Source of the DNA: Panorpa germanica
Lineage: Eukaryota; Arthropoda; Insecta; Mecoptera; Panorpidae
Assembly (NCBI GenBank): GCA_963678705.1
Contig: OY783209.1
Span: forward strand, 9,796,001 to 9,860,000
Reading direction: 5' to 3'
Length of the DNA: 64,000 nt
Every line of letters starts with the position of its first letter. Within the stretch, counting starts at the first letter, position 1. The notes below the pieces were generated by a model. The model ran no database searches. It was not told where the DNA came from and worked only from the letters and a program-made list of their open reading frames with translations. This document shows, piece by piece, positions 48,106 through 60,400 of the stretch. Both the position numbers and the translations under genes were made by a program.

Positions 48106-48702
48106 TCCTCATTTTTTAGTGGTCGATTTTTCAATTGTTGATTGAAATTGATGTTAATAAATGTGTATTGGCGTGTCTATTTTATTAAATATCTAAATAT
48201 TAACGGAGATATAGCAATTAAAAGTTTCAATTGTAGTTTTAGCGCTAGAAATGGTCGGCCATATTTTTATGACGTGAAATGCATTTTAAAGTCAGTTATT
48301 TGTTGAGAAGGTCAGTGCTGTGGTAATGTTTTGTAGCTGTTGGTAGTCAAACAATCATGTCAAGTCAAAGAATAATAAGTTTTTATTTTATTTAACCCTG
48401 CTAAGGCAGACATAATATTGAAATTTGATTGTTCCTTGAAATAGCTGTAAATAATATTTGATATTTTGATATATAAATACATATAGCAGAGATTTATGAT
48501 CTGTAAGGTTGGTAACCTTACACAAGGAGTGTGATGTCACACCTTTAATAATTAAAGAGACAAAATGACTTTTTTAATTGTTAATATCTCTTAACATAGA
48601 AGGAGTTATTAAAAAATAATTGAACATTTGAGATTCTAGTAACCCACTTTATCAATATATAGTACACTTTTTAGAAATTAAGTCATAGGACACAAGCCCA
48701 TT
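48106..48702 (+). mobile_element. Family A MITE, copy 6 duplicate
   Basis: Duplicate of 42115-42711, with the same missing left end and interior gap. Confidence 0.88.
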
Positions 48703-50673
48703 GTTCGTTGGACCAATCTCTACCACACCGTGTAATTATTGAAATGTAATCTACTAGATAAGTATATATATACTTAGTTATAGTGATCAAAAAGATAATT
48801 TTCCATTCCATAATATCTACTGCTGCGAACTGATTATTTAAAAATAAAACAAAAACCAGTCGTATTTTTCATTTAATATAGAACATATAGAAACTGCTCA
48901 TATAATTATTGAATTAAATCAAAACTAATGGAAGCCTTAGTTTATAGACTACAGTTTAAACACCATAGAACCGATATCAAGTGCAACTACATCCCTAGGT
49001 TCATGTTCTATTCAACTTAGTCGGCGTAACACATACCCCTACATAGTGTGCAATTAATATTTTTGTAAGTTGAACCTTTTAATAATGACTTTTAAATCGG
49101 AGATGAATAAACCGCATGCAAATAGGAATTTATGAACATAAAGGCACGGTTCGCTTACACTACGAATACATGCACATCATTTCAAAACCGTCAAATGCGA
49201 TTTAACTGACTTCAAATGTTCTCAAAGTTATGAAAAATAAAGTTGGGAAACTTTTTAATTTAATTTGTTAGTTAAGTGCATCGGGCACTGAATTTACCAT
49301 TTCGTTCTTAGGTAGGGCTTCCTTTAGTTGTAGGGCATATTTATGATGATGGAGTATTATTATTATACCTTATTAATAAATGATAAGGCTGTTTTCACAC
49401 TGGAACAATATCCTTGCAACTACTTTCTTAGTGAGGATATATTCTCTTCGTTCTAGAAACACTGACAAGAATCAGATCATATTATAATTAACATGAATTC
49501 GAAGCTTTACATACTCGTACTTCAATTTCTCTTCTATTGGTAAAACTGGCTCCACTCAGTGTCCGGACTTTTGGTGATGATGACGCTGATGATAATGATG
49601 ATGTCGCAAAATTACATTTTGTTTTAAAGCAGTTAAATACACATGCAAATGTATTTAATTAAAATGAATTAGGTAACATTTCAACGTAATTACAAACTTT
49701 TTAATTACGAAAACCTACTTTCAAAAAGTTTTAAAACATTAAAATTAACTAAATGGTAAAATAAATTAATATTTACAATTAAACTTTTTTATAAGCTTGT
49801 ATTAACCTCGCTCATGGTGTTTCTTTGTCTGTATTAGAAAATATTATATTTATAAAGATTATGTTATGCATTAGGATCCGTATATTCGCTTCATAAATTC
49901 ATATTTCAATATGAGACGATGGTACCAGACTTTCTTTAGCAAGGCTACTTGCCCTCGAACGCGGGAACTTGTAGATCCACTGTATTATTACGTAAGGACC
50001 CCTAAATACGTCTCTGGCACTGTTCCCACCATCTGTAACGCAGATGCCGTTAGTCATGCAACAGTCAGTCTGTCACAAACATTTGATATGCACAATTTTC
50101 CCTTATCTGTTTGTCCCACAACGTTGATACGTGTCCAGGAGTCCATAGCACCTGAAGAACTGCACGTACGTTAAATGCATGCCATACAACACACATTGCA
50201 TGGAGTCCACGGTCCATGGAGATGCTTGTAGTATAATTTATATTCGTGAAGCACATAAAACAAGTGAACTCTGCTGGTACGAGAACATACAGATTTATTA
50301 GAAAAGTTTGCTCGAATCGAGAATGAAATTACAGAACTTGTCTTTTACAAATTTGTTTGATGTATAAAATCAAATTCGACCGTGCAGAAATTCAATTATG
50401 TAGTCAAGCCACTGGACATCAGTATATTCATTTATTTTATTTAGCGGTTTAATGTGTTCTTAATATAATTCTTGCAATCTGCTTACTACTCGTACATTTA
50501 GCATACATTTCATTTATAAAACTAAAACTACAAAACAAGAAGTATAACCACTAGGACAGAATATTCGAGAAAGCGGTGATGCTGCTGAGAATAGGACACA
50601 CTAGCATAACACATCAAGATCTACTGAAGAAAGAATCTCCACCTCAAAGCAGTATATGTAATTGCTAATGGAC

Positions 50674-51301
50674 AAGGGGCTTGTGTCCTCATTTTTTAGT
50701 GGTCGATTTTTCAACGGTTGAATGAAATTGATGCTAATAAATGTGTATTGGCGTGTCTATTTTATTAAATATCTAAATATTGACGGAGATATAGCAATTA
50801 AAAGTTCGAATTGTAGTTTTAGCTCTAGAAATGGTCGGCCATTTTTTATGACGTAAAATGCAATTTAACGTCAGTTATTTGTTGAGTAACTCAGTGCTGT
50901 GGTAATGTTTTGTAGCCATTGGTAATCAAATAATCAAGTCAAGTCAAAGAATAATAAGTTTTCATTTTATTTAACCTTGCTAAGGCAGACATAATATTGA
51001 AATTTGACTGTTCCTTGAAATAGTTGTAAATAATATTTGATATTTTGATATATAAATACATATAGCAGAGATTTATGAGCTGTAAGGTTGGCAGCGGTTG
51101 TGAAGTCACATGCATTTGGAATTTATACAACGTTGAATTCCTTTAATAATTAAAGAGACAAAATGACTTTTTTAATTGTTAATATCTCTTAACATATAAG
51201 GAGTTATTAAAAAATAATTGACCATTTGAGGTTCTAGTAACCTACTTTATCAATATATAGTACACTTTTATAGAAATTAAGACATAGGACACAAGCCCAT
51301 T
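50674..51301 (+). mobile_element. Family A MITE, copy 7 complete version
   Basis: Full-length ~628 bp copy: left AAGGGGCTTGTGTCCTC, right AGGACACAAGCCCATT. The part up to 51150 belongs to the duplicated unit; the rest is present only once. Confidence 0.92.
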
Positions 51302-52829
51302 ATAAGATGTCATGGCAAGTCTTAATACTAAAAAACAATCTTTCTATATTGAACAATTGATGACGCAGTGTGCGAGATCATTGGAGCTGAACAATACACT
51401 GCTGTGTCTTCGGGTTTATCACTGGACCAAAGTTATTAGGCAACGTTGTTGTTCATATTTTGTAAAATAGATCGTGGGCCTCCAATATTTCAATGCGGCA
51501 CTGCACATTACTAGTTCATAATATAAATCTTCAAGCTGGTTTAACTCAAAGTACACTTAATTATTCACATTTTGTCCTTGTTGTCGTTCCTAATTAGCAT
51601 TTCTTATTAATTTTTAAAATAAAAATAACTCCTTTTCATTTCCAATCTCTTAGTAAAAATAAAATAATGATAAACTCTAATTTCCTTGGAAAAACGGAAA
51701 TAAATTCAACGGGTAGCAGATGCTGTTTAGAACTCAGCAACTTGAAATGTTTGTAGCAATGCGAATTGCTCGAAGTTGTTACTTCGTAAGGAGTTACAAC
51801 CACCCATCTACTTCTCGCACTCTTCCCTCTCCCTCTTTTTGTAGATGTTCTATCTCTTTTCTTCAAGCGCTGTACTTGCCTTAGTTTAGTTTTCTACAAT
51901 TGTTTGTTTTTATTCGATCGCCCATTTCCCATTTCTCGATATCCGACTTACACCACTTAAGCAGATTGTACTTTGTTCAAAATAACGTCACTGTGTTTGC
52001 GGAAAAACAGAAACCAATTAAGGGAGTTAGTTATTGGTGTAATAACCAATTAGAGTCAAGTGTACAAATCGTTACACCGTACCATACTATGTACAAGGAC
52101 AGTACAAATACAAAACCCAACAGTGATTATGCTAAAACAGTAATTGAAAAACTTTTCGCTACAAACATTTATTTTTATTACACTGATTTGTTTAAGGACG
52201 TTGTGCAGATAAGTAGTTTTTGATAGGAAACTGATTGCACAGATTATTTAGCATAAGTCAGTATTCGTATGTGGTTTGTGACAACAACAACCTGCAACAA
52301 TTTCGACAACTACCTTAAGTCTAACAATATTACCATTTCACTTAATGCTTGTGTTCAACTGGAAGTTAAACTTTCAAAGTTTACTAAAGACCTCTGTATT
52401 AGCAAATTCTAATTAATGGTGCAGAATGGTGCTGTATTAAGAGAATGATGCCGCAGTTTAACAATAACGACGGAGTTGACGGACGGGTTGACCATGGTTG
52501 GAGAAACAATACCCATAGTTTAAATGTTCTAGAATAAACAATGATGCAGGTACGTCAGTACGAGGTAGTTACCTATCGAAGTATAAATTGTAAAGGTCTC
52601 AGTGCATTGTAAAACAAAGAGTGTCAAGCGAAGAGTAGATGATGTAGTGTTAGGAATAGGCGAGTAATGAACTGTCGTATTTTCGATGGCATTTCTCTGG
52701 TAACACTCTTCTTTATCGATCTACTTTCGTTACTAATTCTATCACCGACGGCTACGGGATTTGACCCAATCAGATTAAGTTCTTGGTTTATTGTTTTTCT
52801 CACGTCACGGAAATAATCTCCGCTTCTTC
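51302..52829. other. Unannotated 1.5 kb stretch
   Basis: A 107-codon frame at 51900-52223 is the longest here and has no motif I recognise. Its codons look like surrounding sequence. No gene is supported. Confidence 0.4.
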
Positions 52830-53265
52830 TTTCTCTTTCTCTTCATAGCTTTCTTGTTTCCGCCATCCATTTGCTTCCTTCACTCTCTCCCAGCAACAGT
52901 TTCTCCACACTTTATCCACTTTTCACCTTTCCTTTACAGCTACTTATTATATGCTTTCACCTTTCGTCGCATTCTCTAGCCTGAACCTTGCAATCATCCT
53001 GATATCCTAATTTCACAATGTTTCTGTTTATTTTCGATATTCTCCTCGTCCACAATTGTTTATACCTTTTATAGTATCTTTCTTCCTGTTTTTTCTGCAT
53101 TCTTTCCTGCTGCTGTACTTCCATACCTCTTTCTCTAATAATTCCCAATCCTTCCACGATTTCTCCTGTTTCTTTTCTATGTCTTACGCCGCTATTCCTT
53201 TTTCTTATAGTATCCATCTCCTCTCTCACCTCGTATTCCCCCCGTTGCTCGCTTATCAAACTCAT
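52830..53265 (-). pseudogene. LINE ORF2 C-terminal region, family P, copy 4
   Basis: From 53265 leftwards a 102-codon frame (52957-53265) is rich in Glu, Arg and Lys and includes QEERYYKRYKQLWTRRISKI, resembling the charged linker between reverse transcriptase and zinc knuckle of arthropod LINEs. Further left, in another frame, comes VEKLLLGESEGSKWMAETRK, the tail motif seen at 31548-31739. The knuckle itself seems to be lost between them. Confidence 0.6.
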
Positions 53266-53791
53266 TAACCCAATCTTCGCCTATCGAAAACCAAAACATG
53301 ACTTGACCAAACATGATAACGTGGCTTAAGTTACTCTTTCGAGCAAGTCAATGTTTTAAGGAATATTCTCACCACTAGTTAATGGTCACCCATCCGATAC
53401 ATTGAATTATGTGAACGACGATATATAGTGGATGGTGATCTATAAAGAAAGGGTTAAAACATTACACCCTAGTGAACAATGTTAACCATCAGAAGCACCA
53501 GCGCCATAAGCACTCTACGGGCTCTTTAAATACTAAAACAACACAGTTGTTCCATTTAAGTGACAACATAAAACGTTGCATAAAAATAACATTTTCCTTA
53601 AATAATATTTATTTAAAATGTTCACAATTATTTCATGTACTATTTAATGTTTGATGCACAATTAATAAAGCAAAGTGTGGTAAAGTTAAGATTGTTAATT
53701 AAAGAATTGTGTATTTCGGTTGTCTGAAGGGTAGGCTGCCGTGTGTGTATTGTCCAGCTCTAGTACTGCAAAATCGTTTACTACTAGATGG
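53266..53791. other. Unannotated sequence
   Basis: The end of this stretch (53700-53791) continues into repeat E and may belong to the same element. No gene is supported. Confidence 0.4.
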
Positions 53792-53981
53792 CACTACTTC
53801 TCTCTTATCACCGTCCAAAACACTACATACATATTGCAGTACAACCTGTACTAAAAATCTAAAACAACGATTCCCTGAAGCTATTTTCAACAAATTTAAC
53901 GAAAGCTGGGGTTAACTGGGACCGTCGTAGTGCATAGTGAACTTAATGCACCAGACGTTGGTATTTTAAGCTCCAAGACAT
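53792..53981. repeat. Repeat E, copy 1
   Basis: 190 bp is repeated at 56329-56518 with about four differences. The minus strand carries an open frame across it (53699-53893, with VLQYVCSVLDGDKREVVPSS) that I cannot assign. It may be part of a longer element that reaches left to about 53700. Confidence 0.8.
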
Positions 53982-54275
53982 TGCCCTAGAGCTTTTTATA
54001 GACATTAGAAATGACTACCGTCGAAGTGACTAGCGCAGTCCCTAAGGCTAGCAGCATGGGAAGAGGAAACGCCAAGCACGGCGAAACGTTTTACACGGTG
54101 TTGATGTGAACTCAATATTAAATCAAGTTAGTGCATAACGTCAACACGGTTCCAGCGGTCTGGCAAAAGACGACGGAATTTCACGTATCCTAAGATGCTA
54201 TCCTTGTGGTGCTGTAGCACTCTGGATGGTAACAGGAAAATATCTTTCTCTTGTAACTTTAATTGGGTTGCGAAC
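53982..54275. other. Unannotated sequence
   Basis: A fairly GC-rich patch with CCAAGCACGGCGAAACG near 54073. No feature is recognised. Confidence 0.4.
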
Positions 54276-54352
54276 CATGTCTTAATTTCTATAAAACTTG
54301 TCTTTACATTGATAAAGTTATCAAGACCTGAAATGTTCAATTATTTTTTGAT
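54276..54352 (-). mobile_element. Family A MITE fragment, copy 9
   Basis: Only about 77 bp remain, matching the end that reads ATGTCTTAATTTCTATAAAA and then GAAATGTTCAATTATTTTTT. The inverted repeat tip is lost. Confidence 0.7.
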
Positions 54353-54794
54353 TAGTTGCTATGCGAGTATTATAGAACCTACTAAACACATAACTTTACA
54401 TTCTTTTGTATTACTACGTTATATTTTTACCGAAGTTTAACATAATTTTGTTACATAGGCACTAAATAAATGCAAAATACATTAATTAAAAATCATTTAC
54501 TAATAAATAGTATCTTTCAACAAGAGATGTTATTTTAAATTAACAGAAAAACGAAATATTTCCGTGAAAAGAGGTGATATTTTTATTTTATTCCAAAGAA
54601 CAAACTCTGAGGTTAGTAATGGACACAATGTCTGCCAAGTGACATCGCAATAACTGTTATATGTTGACAGTTCAAAAATGCTGCAAAATTAATGATAACC
54701 AAAAGAGCGTTGTTGTTAAAAAACTATATTACTTTAATATGTAGCATTTTATAATTTTGCATCAAGTGCTTCTTCATTAACGTTAGAGAAACTA
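54353..54794. other. Unannotated sequence
   Basis: AT-rich, nothing recognised. Confidence 0.45.
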
Positions 54795-54870
54795 AAAAGT
54801 AAGTTTACATAGAAAGGTAACTTTTGTTATGTAATCTTACATTATATTAACCTAAAAGATTTATTATATT
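54795..54870 (-). repeat. Dispersed repeat family D, copy 3
   Basis: On the minus strand it reads TTTTAGGTTAATATAATGTA then AGATTACATAACAAAAGTTA, matching copies at 1213 and 6345. Confidence 0.5.
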
Positions 54871-54889
54871 TGTAAGGAGAATTGAAAGA

Positions 54890-55290
54890 TTCCGAATGGG
54901 AAATGAAAAGAAAGACAGCAGCTATTGGCAAAAAGAAAGGAAAGGTTATTCAGAATGTGCAAGAAAGAAATTGAAACGTTGAGCAAATTAAAAAGTTACG
55001 GAAGTACAAAGAAGAAGAAAGGAACTAGTGGATAAGAAATAGTAGCAGTGGTGAGGGAGCAGTAAAGAAATTAAGGATGTCGAGAAAATAGATGCTCAGA
55101 AGAGAAAAGGAAAGATTGCAGTGGTACACAGAAGAAGGAGGAAGAAAAAGAAAAAAACGTAATTTATTATTTAGTACATACATATAGTTAGTAGAACATT
55201 AGCTACATTAGTAGCTACATTATATAGTAGAATTTATGTAAAAGTATCTAATAGCTAATGGCAAAAAACATTAAAATAAACAATACAATA
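54890..55290 (+). mobile_element. LINE 3' end, family P, copy 5
   Basis: Strongly purine-rich coding strand with LQWYTEEGGRKRKKR where copy 1 has RRWMAGYREEGRREKR. The 3' UTR words GTAGAATTTATGTAAAAG and ACATTAAAATAAACAATACA match the end of copy 1 at 1985-2046. Confidence 0.6.
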
Positions 55291-56296
55291 TAATATTGAA
55301 TACAATATAGTATTGTTTACAATATAATACTGTAAAACTAATTGTTATTATTAAATCAATGAAAATATAGATTCTATTTTAGTTTAATTTATTTTTCATC
55401 AATGAAAGAATTAATTTCGTTGAGCTTTTCCACAAATCCATTGTATGTCTCTCTCTCTCCTTCTTTTTGTATGTTTGTTGCTGTTCTCTTTACTTTTTAC
55501 GTTCCAAAGCCTATTACACATTCGCTCTACAATTTCTTATTGTTGTCACCAATTGTTATTATTATTAAATTCACAGTCAAGCAAGTTCTGCAGAATAATA
55601 AGATACGTTTCACACCATGTCAACAGTTGAACTAAACTATCAGTGATCAACATGCTTGCCATTTGAACGCGCCAACCATGTTTGCCAAGTCAGTTACCAT
55701 CCCAACATTTAAGCAGACCTTCAGAGCACCTGGTAGATTGAAAACTTTCATGAAAAATCTTTTATATGTATAACATTTTAACTAAAATAAAAAAGCACTA
55801 ATCTAACATTGTAACACATATAAGTGGCGTACAATACATACGGTTAGAATGGGCAACACAATGGTGGACTAGAATAATAGACAATCGACTATTCACTGTT
55901 AGAGACACATGTTATGTAAACCACAAGAACCGCATGGACCACACGACCGTCCAGAACACGGGGAAGTACCAGTAGCAGGTGGTAGATAGCAGATAGCAGA
56001 TAGCAGATGGTAGATGGCAACACCACGCAGAGGGATGATGATGACGTTACATTTTATTAGGCGACGAAGTAACATAGCTGCAAAGTATAAAAGTACAGTC
56101 TGACTCCTCCATTAAATTCCTGACCTCTATCGTAGAGTCAGCAGACTTTGCACGGTTAAAGAACTGTCTTTGCTTCAGTTTTTTCGGATATTACGTCACA
56201 GATGAATTAAGTAATTCTGATTATTTTTCTTTTTTCAGAACCATCGTAATATAATACTTGATGGGATACACTACCAACTGTTAGTAGTATATAACG
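55291..56296. other. Unannotated sequence
   Basis: It includes a tandem AGATAGC tract at 55983-56010. No coding region is recognised. Confidence 0.45.
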
Positions 56297-56545
56297 CATC
56301 AAACACACTTTTTTTTGTGTGTCTACTTCACTACTTCTCTCTTATCACCGTTCAAAACACTACATACATATTGCAGTACAACCTGTACTAAAAATCTAAA
56401 ACAACGATTCCCTGAAGCTATTTTCAACAAATTTAACGAAAGCCGGGGTTAACTGGGACCGTCGTAGTGCATAGTGCACTTAATGCAGCAGACGTTGGTA
56501 TTTTAAGCTCCAAGACATCATCAAACACACTTTTTTTTGTGTGTC
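56297..56545. repeat. Repeat E copy 2 between 27 bp direct repeats
   Basis: A 27 bp sequence (CATCAAACACACTTTTTTTT followed by GTGTGTC) stands at 56297-56323 and again, identical, at 56519-56545. The 195 bp between them is repeat E (match 56329-56518 to 53792-53981, about 98%). The direct repeat itself is a small hairpin (ACACAC / GTGTGT). This looks like an insertion or template-switch copy of the upstream segment that duplicated its target. Confidence 0.85.
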
Positions 56546-56681
56546 CATGCATTGGAATTTTCCATAACGTTGACAAAGTGACTTTATTAATTGTTAATAT
56601 CTCCTAAAAGAAATAATTGGGCATTTGAGGTTCTGCTAGTCAACTTTATCAATATATAGTTCCATTTTATAGAGATTAATT
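56546..56681 (+). mobile_element. Family A MITE fragment, copy 10
   Basis: It matches the inner right half of family A (GCATTGGAATTTTCCATAAC, ATTGTTAATATCTCCT, TTATCAATATATAGT) but lacks both tips. Confidence 0.75.
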
Positions 56682-57204
56682 GCTAAAGAAAATTGCATTT
56701 AGTAGTAATTTATTCTTCTCAGACGAAAAGAACAGATTTCATCCCAGTGTGACATTTAATAAATATTTTATACGTAACAATATATTTATACATACAATGT
56801 GAAACGATTTCCACGGAAAATTCATCGATTTAATACACGGTACATAAATCATAATACAGTGAAAGTTTTCAATAAACTGTATACACCCCCTGCCCCCTGA
56901 TCCCATCCCTCTTTCTATTTCACTAGCTGAGCTTAGAGGCTATCCTGCCTTACACCCCAACGCCTCCAGCTAGCTAAGTGAGCAAAATGATCGCTATCCG
57001 TGCTTTCGAAGTACCACAATATCAACGCAGTGTTTATTTAAACGCACGGATAATGTTGTTGCCGAACGTTGCGTACCGTCGCGTCACGTCACGTCACGTT
57101 ACGTTGTTTCTTTAGACAAACGTAGCTTTAGAATCTTTTATTTGAGAACACGAAGTCTTATTGTTAGGTAGCATAAAGGTTCGGAATATAATTTTAAAAA
57201 TTAA
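56682..57204. other. Unannotated sequence
   Basis: A short CGTCACGTCACGTCACG tract lies at 57079-57096. No gene is seen. Confidence 0.45.
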
Positions 57205-57330
57205 TACGAAATGATGACACAGTGGTCGAGAGCGTTGATACTTGGTGCCAGACTATTATGAATTCTGGTTGATTTCCGCTCTATTTCATGGGTTGGGTTG
57301 TTATCAAGTTTTTTTGATCATTTCCTTACA
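57205..57330 (+). mobile_element. tRNA-derived SINE, copy 2
   Basis: An A box (TGGTCGAGAGCGT, from 57223) and a degenerate B box (GGTTGATTTCC, 57267-57277) stand 44 nt apart. The head TGACACAGTGGTCGAGAGC and the tail GGGTTGGGTTGTTATCA correspond to the SINE at 34600-34730 read on its own strand. Confidence 0.65.
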
Positions 57331-58907
57331 TAACAATAATTATAAAAGCATTATGCAGTGGTGCTGTGTAATATGTAGTAAAGTATATTAGTCTTTGACA
57401 CCATAAAAACAGCAAACATTGTAGAAAATCGTCGGTGGTAGGATTCAGCATCAGAAAAAGGTCGAAGTTAAATAAATATTAAAAGTCAAATGTTAAAATC
57501 GTTTCTTTTAATAAATATTTTGCATTAGTTTTATGCTCTACTCTCCCCCTCTAATTGTTTTTTATGTTGAATTTTAAATTAGATGTGATATCACGAACCT
57601 TATGATTCCTCCTTTCCCCTTGTCACGTCCTATCTCACGTTGTAACACCCCTCCCCTCGTAATTAATGGATGATTTAAATTTTACACCTATCTAAAGCAA
57701 GTCTTTCTTTATTGTGTTCTCGCCTTAACCAAAAGGGTTATTTACAAACACGGTTAGGCTTCTTTTGAGGCCATCTTGTTCTAAATTCCAGCGAGGTTTC
57801 GATCCATTCCAATAATCCAATAATTAACCTTAATAATTACATTAACTGCTATATTGGATGCTGGCAACCACTTTGTAATGCATACCGTTTATTGCTAGAT
57901 ATTTTCATTTCTGCTATCGTCACCTTCCCATACTCTGTTCCTTCTCCTATTCCAGTTTCCATGGTTTTCCTTGGTTTTACAGGGCAGCTTCTATAGTATT
58001 GGTTTTCTCTAACTATTCATGGATCTTCTGGAAACGACTCAGCTATGCGATCTACCCTATCTTTGTTCAATGTTAAACTATAACAGTGCTTTCCAAAACT
58101 CCTGATTACTAAAACTACGATTTGGACTCTCCTAAATTATTGCCAGAAGTGGTTTTCCCGATAAAGCTTGCCATAAGCATTAGTTAATAACACTATTCAA
58201 ACGATTAGAATGTAATTTTTATCATGGGAGGTCTATACCGGGGTTTTATCCCAAATGTTATACTAGTGTTAGTTTTAAGAAGACTGGTGAAGAGAAATAC
58301 ACGCTTTTATTATTATTCTAACAGCGGCGGTAATTCTTCATCGAGATCCTTGATATTTTAAGTGTCCTTCCCAATATGAACATTTATGTATTTGTAAAAC
58401 ATATTTGTAAAACATACTGCTTTAATCTAATTTTATATTTTATTTTTAAATTGTTTAGCATATGGTAATACGCGTAGTCATTCACAGTACAATTTTTAAT
58501 TAAATTATTTTTTAAGTTTTCTTACTTTTTTTAGAACCTTACAAGGTCCAATGTTTTAATTTAAAAATATTAAATTAAGAAAAACTATATTATATTATAA
58601 CCTCTAAAATGTGACAATCTGTCAAAATGCAGTAGGATTTATTTTTAAAAGAAGTTTAATGTCAGTCTTTAAAAAATATAGAAGTGAAAACAATTTCTAT
58701 TACTAATTGTTATTAAAAATAGCAATTTGAATTAGTTGACATACAATTTTGTCGAACTGTCAAAATTTATATTACTACAAATGTGAAAAGGAATGCTTAA
58801 TCGAAAACCTGAAATTTAGATTATAATATTAAATAAAAACAGTCAATTAAATATCAAAACAGTGAGTGAGAATGAGGCTTAATATAAATTTTTATTAGAA
58901 CTAGTAG
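57331..58907. other. Unannotated 1.6 kb stretch
   Basis: A B-box-like GGTTTCGATCC near 57797 has no partner A box. No coding region is recognised. Confidence 0.4.
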
Positions 58908-59255
58908 AAATATCTTAGAAAAACGGTTTTTGTGATCTACAGTAATGGTTGTTGGACACCACTGCTACCAGAGCTTCCAGAAGGGTTGTGTAATAGCGTA
59001 TTCACATTTGAATATGAGTATCACGTTACCATTATTCCGAACAGCTTAATGGCCGATATATTGCGGTTGTAAATGGAATTGGAGCATCATTTTAATGCCC
59101 GTATCATCAAAAATATCCACGAAGACACCGATGGTGTGAATGCATTGAAGACAATGATTGTCTAACCATCAAAACACTACAATATTACAGATTTTAGCAC
59201 AATGTTGCAAGAACATCGTGATGTGACAAAACATAAAACGACGTGGAAGCGTTGA
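58908..59255 (+). pseudogene. Degraded reading frame of unknown origin
   Basis: After a TAG at 58905 a single frame runs to TGA 59253-59255 with only two internal stops. Pieces read KTVFVIYSNGCWTPLLPELP, then EGLCNSVFTFEYEYHVTIIP; between the stops MELEHHFNARIIKNIHEDTD; and at the end ITDFSTMLQEHRDVTKHKTT. The composition is protein-like, unlike the surrounding AT-rich frames. I do not recognise the family, so this may be a transposon or a gene relic. Confidence 0.35.
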
Positions 59256-60044
59256 TAGTAATTGCGGTTTAGAATTCATCAAACTACAAACTACCTAAGT
59301 AGCTATATATTTTGTAATTCTTCTTGTTTTTAACATTAAATTATTTTTTTAATTGCAAGTTATTGTTTAACTCAACAGCTGACCGTTATCATCTCCCTCT
59401 ATCCTGAATAACACGCTTTGTCTCTTTTATGCGTTCCAACCCCGTTGAGAACACATTTAATTAGTGACAATTCAATTGCCGCACAGGCAACATCTAACTT
59501 AACGTAAAGTTAACATATAATATTTAATATTCAGCATACACATTATATTTAATCTGACAACCGCTCTACTAACCGCTTTAATCTACCGCTCAAATAAGTA
59601 TTCCTGTCCTCAGAAATATTATCGAATATATAAATTAACAATCGATTTGGAAGTTAACTATGAAATGCGGTATTAAAAGTAGTTTTTTTCTGTTTCAGAA
59701 AGAAAATAATGGATAGAACCATTTACAGACTGTACCGAGGCCCATATTGTTAAATCACTATTTTTATTGCTCAGTGAGATCTTAAGCAGGCCTATACTGC
59801 AGGCTTCAGCCTAATCCGTCTAAAGCCGATTATTCCAAAACTGGTAAGTGCTAATGTACTTAAAATGCATCATCAAAATCAGCTCATAGTTTCTGTAATT
59901 ATAATCGAACATACCACGGATAGCTAGCTTTTGGGTTTAGGATTTTACGCTATGAAACATTTTCAGGAGGTACAGGTAGTACCTCCAATGCAAAAAGTTT
60001 ATCTCTTGGTAATACGAAATTCGAATTATAGGAGTTATGTACAT
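59256..60044. other. Unannotated sequence
   Basis: AT-rich, no feature recognised. Confidence 0.45.
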
Positions 60045-60400
60045 TTGAAAATGAATTTTCAATTCCCAATTTTCATTTCTTGGAGTATAATTTTCTTTTA
60101 TTTTGAATTTCCCTCTCGATCTGCCGCAGTACTTTTTTATCTGCCACTATAGCTGACTGCTTCCATTTTAATTATTTTCGTAAATAATTTCTTTCCTTGT
60201 GATCATTTTTTCTTTAATAATTTCATAAAATATTTTTTGTATACACGTGGTTTTTGAAAACCGTGCCACTAATTTTTTCATAATTAAAAGTTATGATATT
60301 TCCATATATATGGAAATTGGCTATTTTTAAAACAGCTTGTGTTTTGACTATTTTTATCGTTCCTCTAAATTACACGATAATTTCGTCAGTCTACCTCCTT
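60045..60400 (+). repeat. Old dispersed repeat, copy 2
   Basis: Diverged match to 25390-26025: TTGAAAATGAATTTTCAATT, GTTTTTGAAAACCGTGCCAC and TAATTAAAAGTTATGATA in the same order. A perfect palindrome TTTCCATATATATGGAAA lies at about 60299-60316. Confidence 0.45.

Larger units (their letters stand above)
45160..51150. repeat. 5,991 bp tandem duplication, second copy
   Basis: Same content as the first copy. It begins with only the last ~70 bases of the mariner right inverted repeat and ends within a family A MITE that continues whole beyond the boundary. I found no substitution between copies in the stretches compared. Confidence 0.95.

Noticed and set aside
57790..57805. B-box-like GGTTTCGATCC
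   Set aside because: No matching A box upstream on either strand and no similarity to the SINEs in the window.
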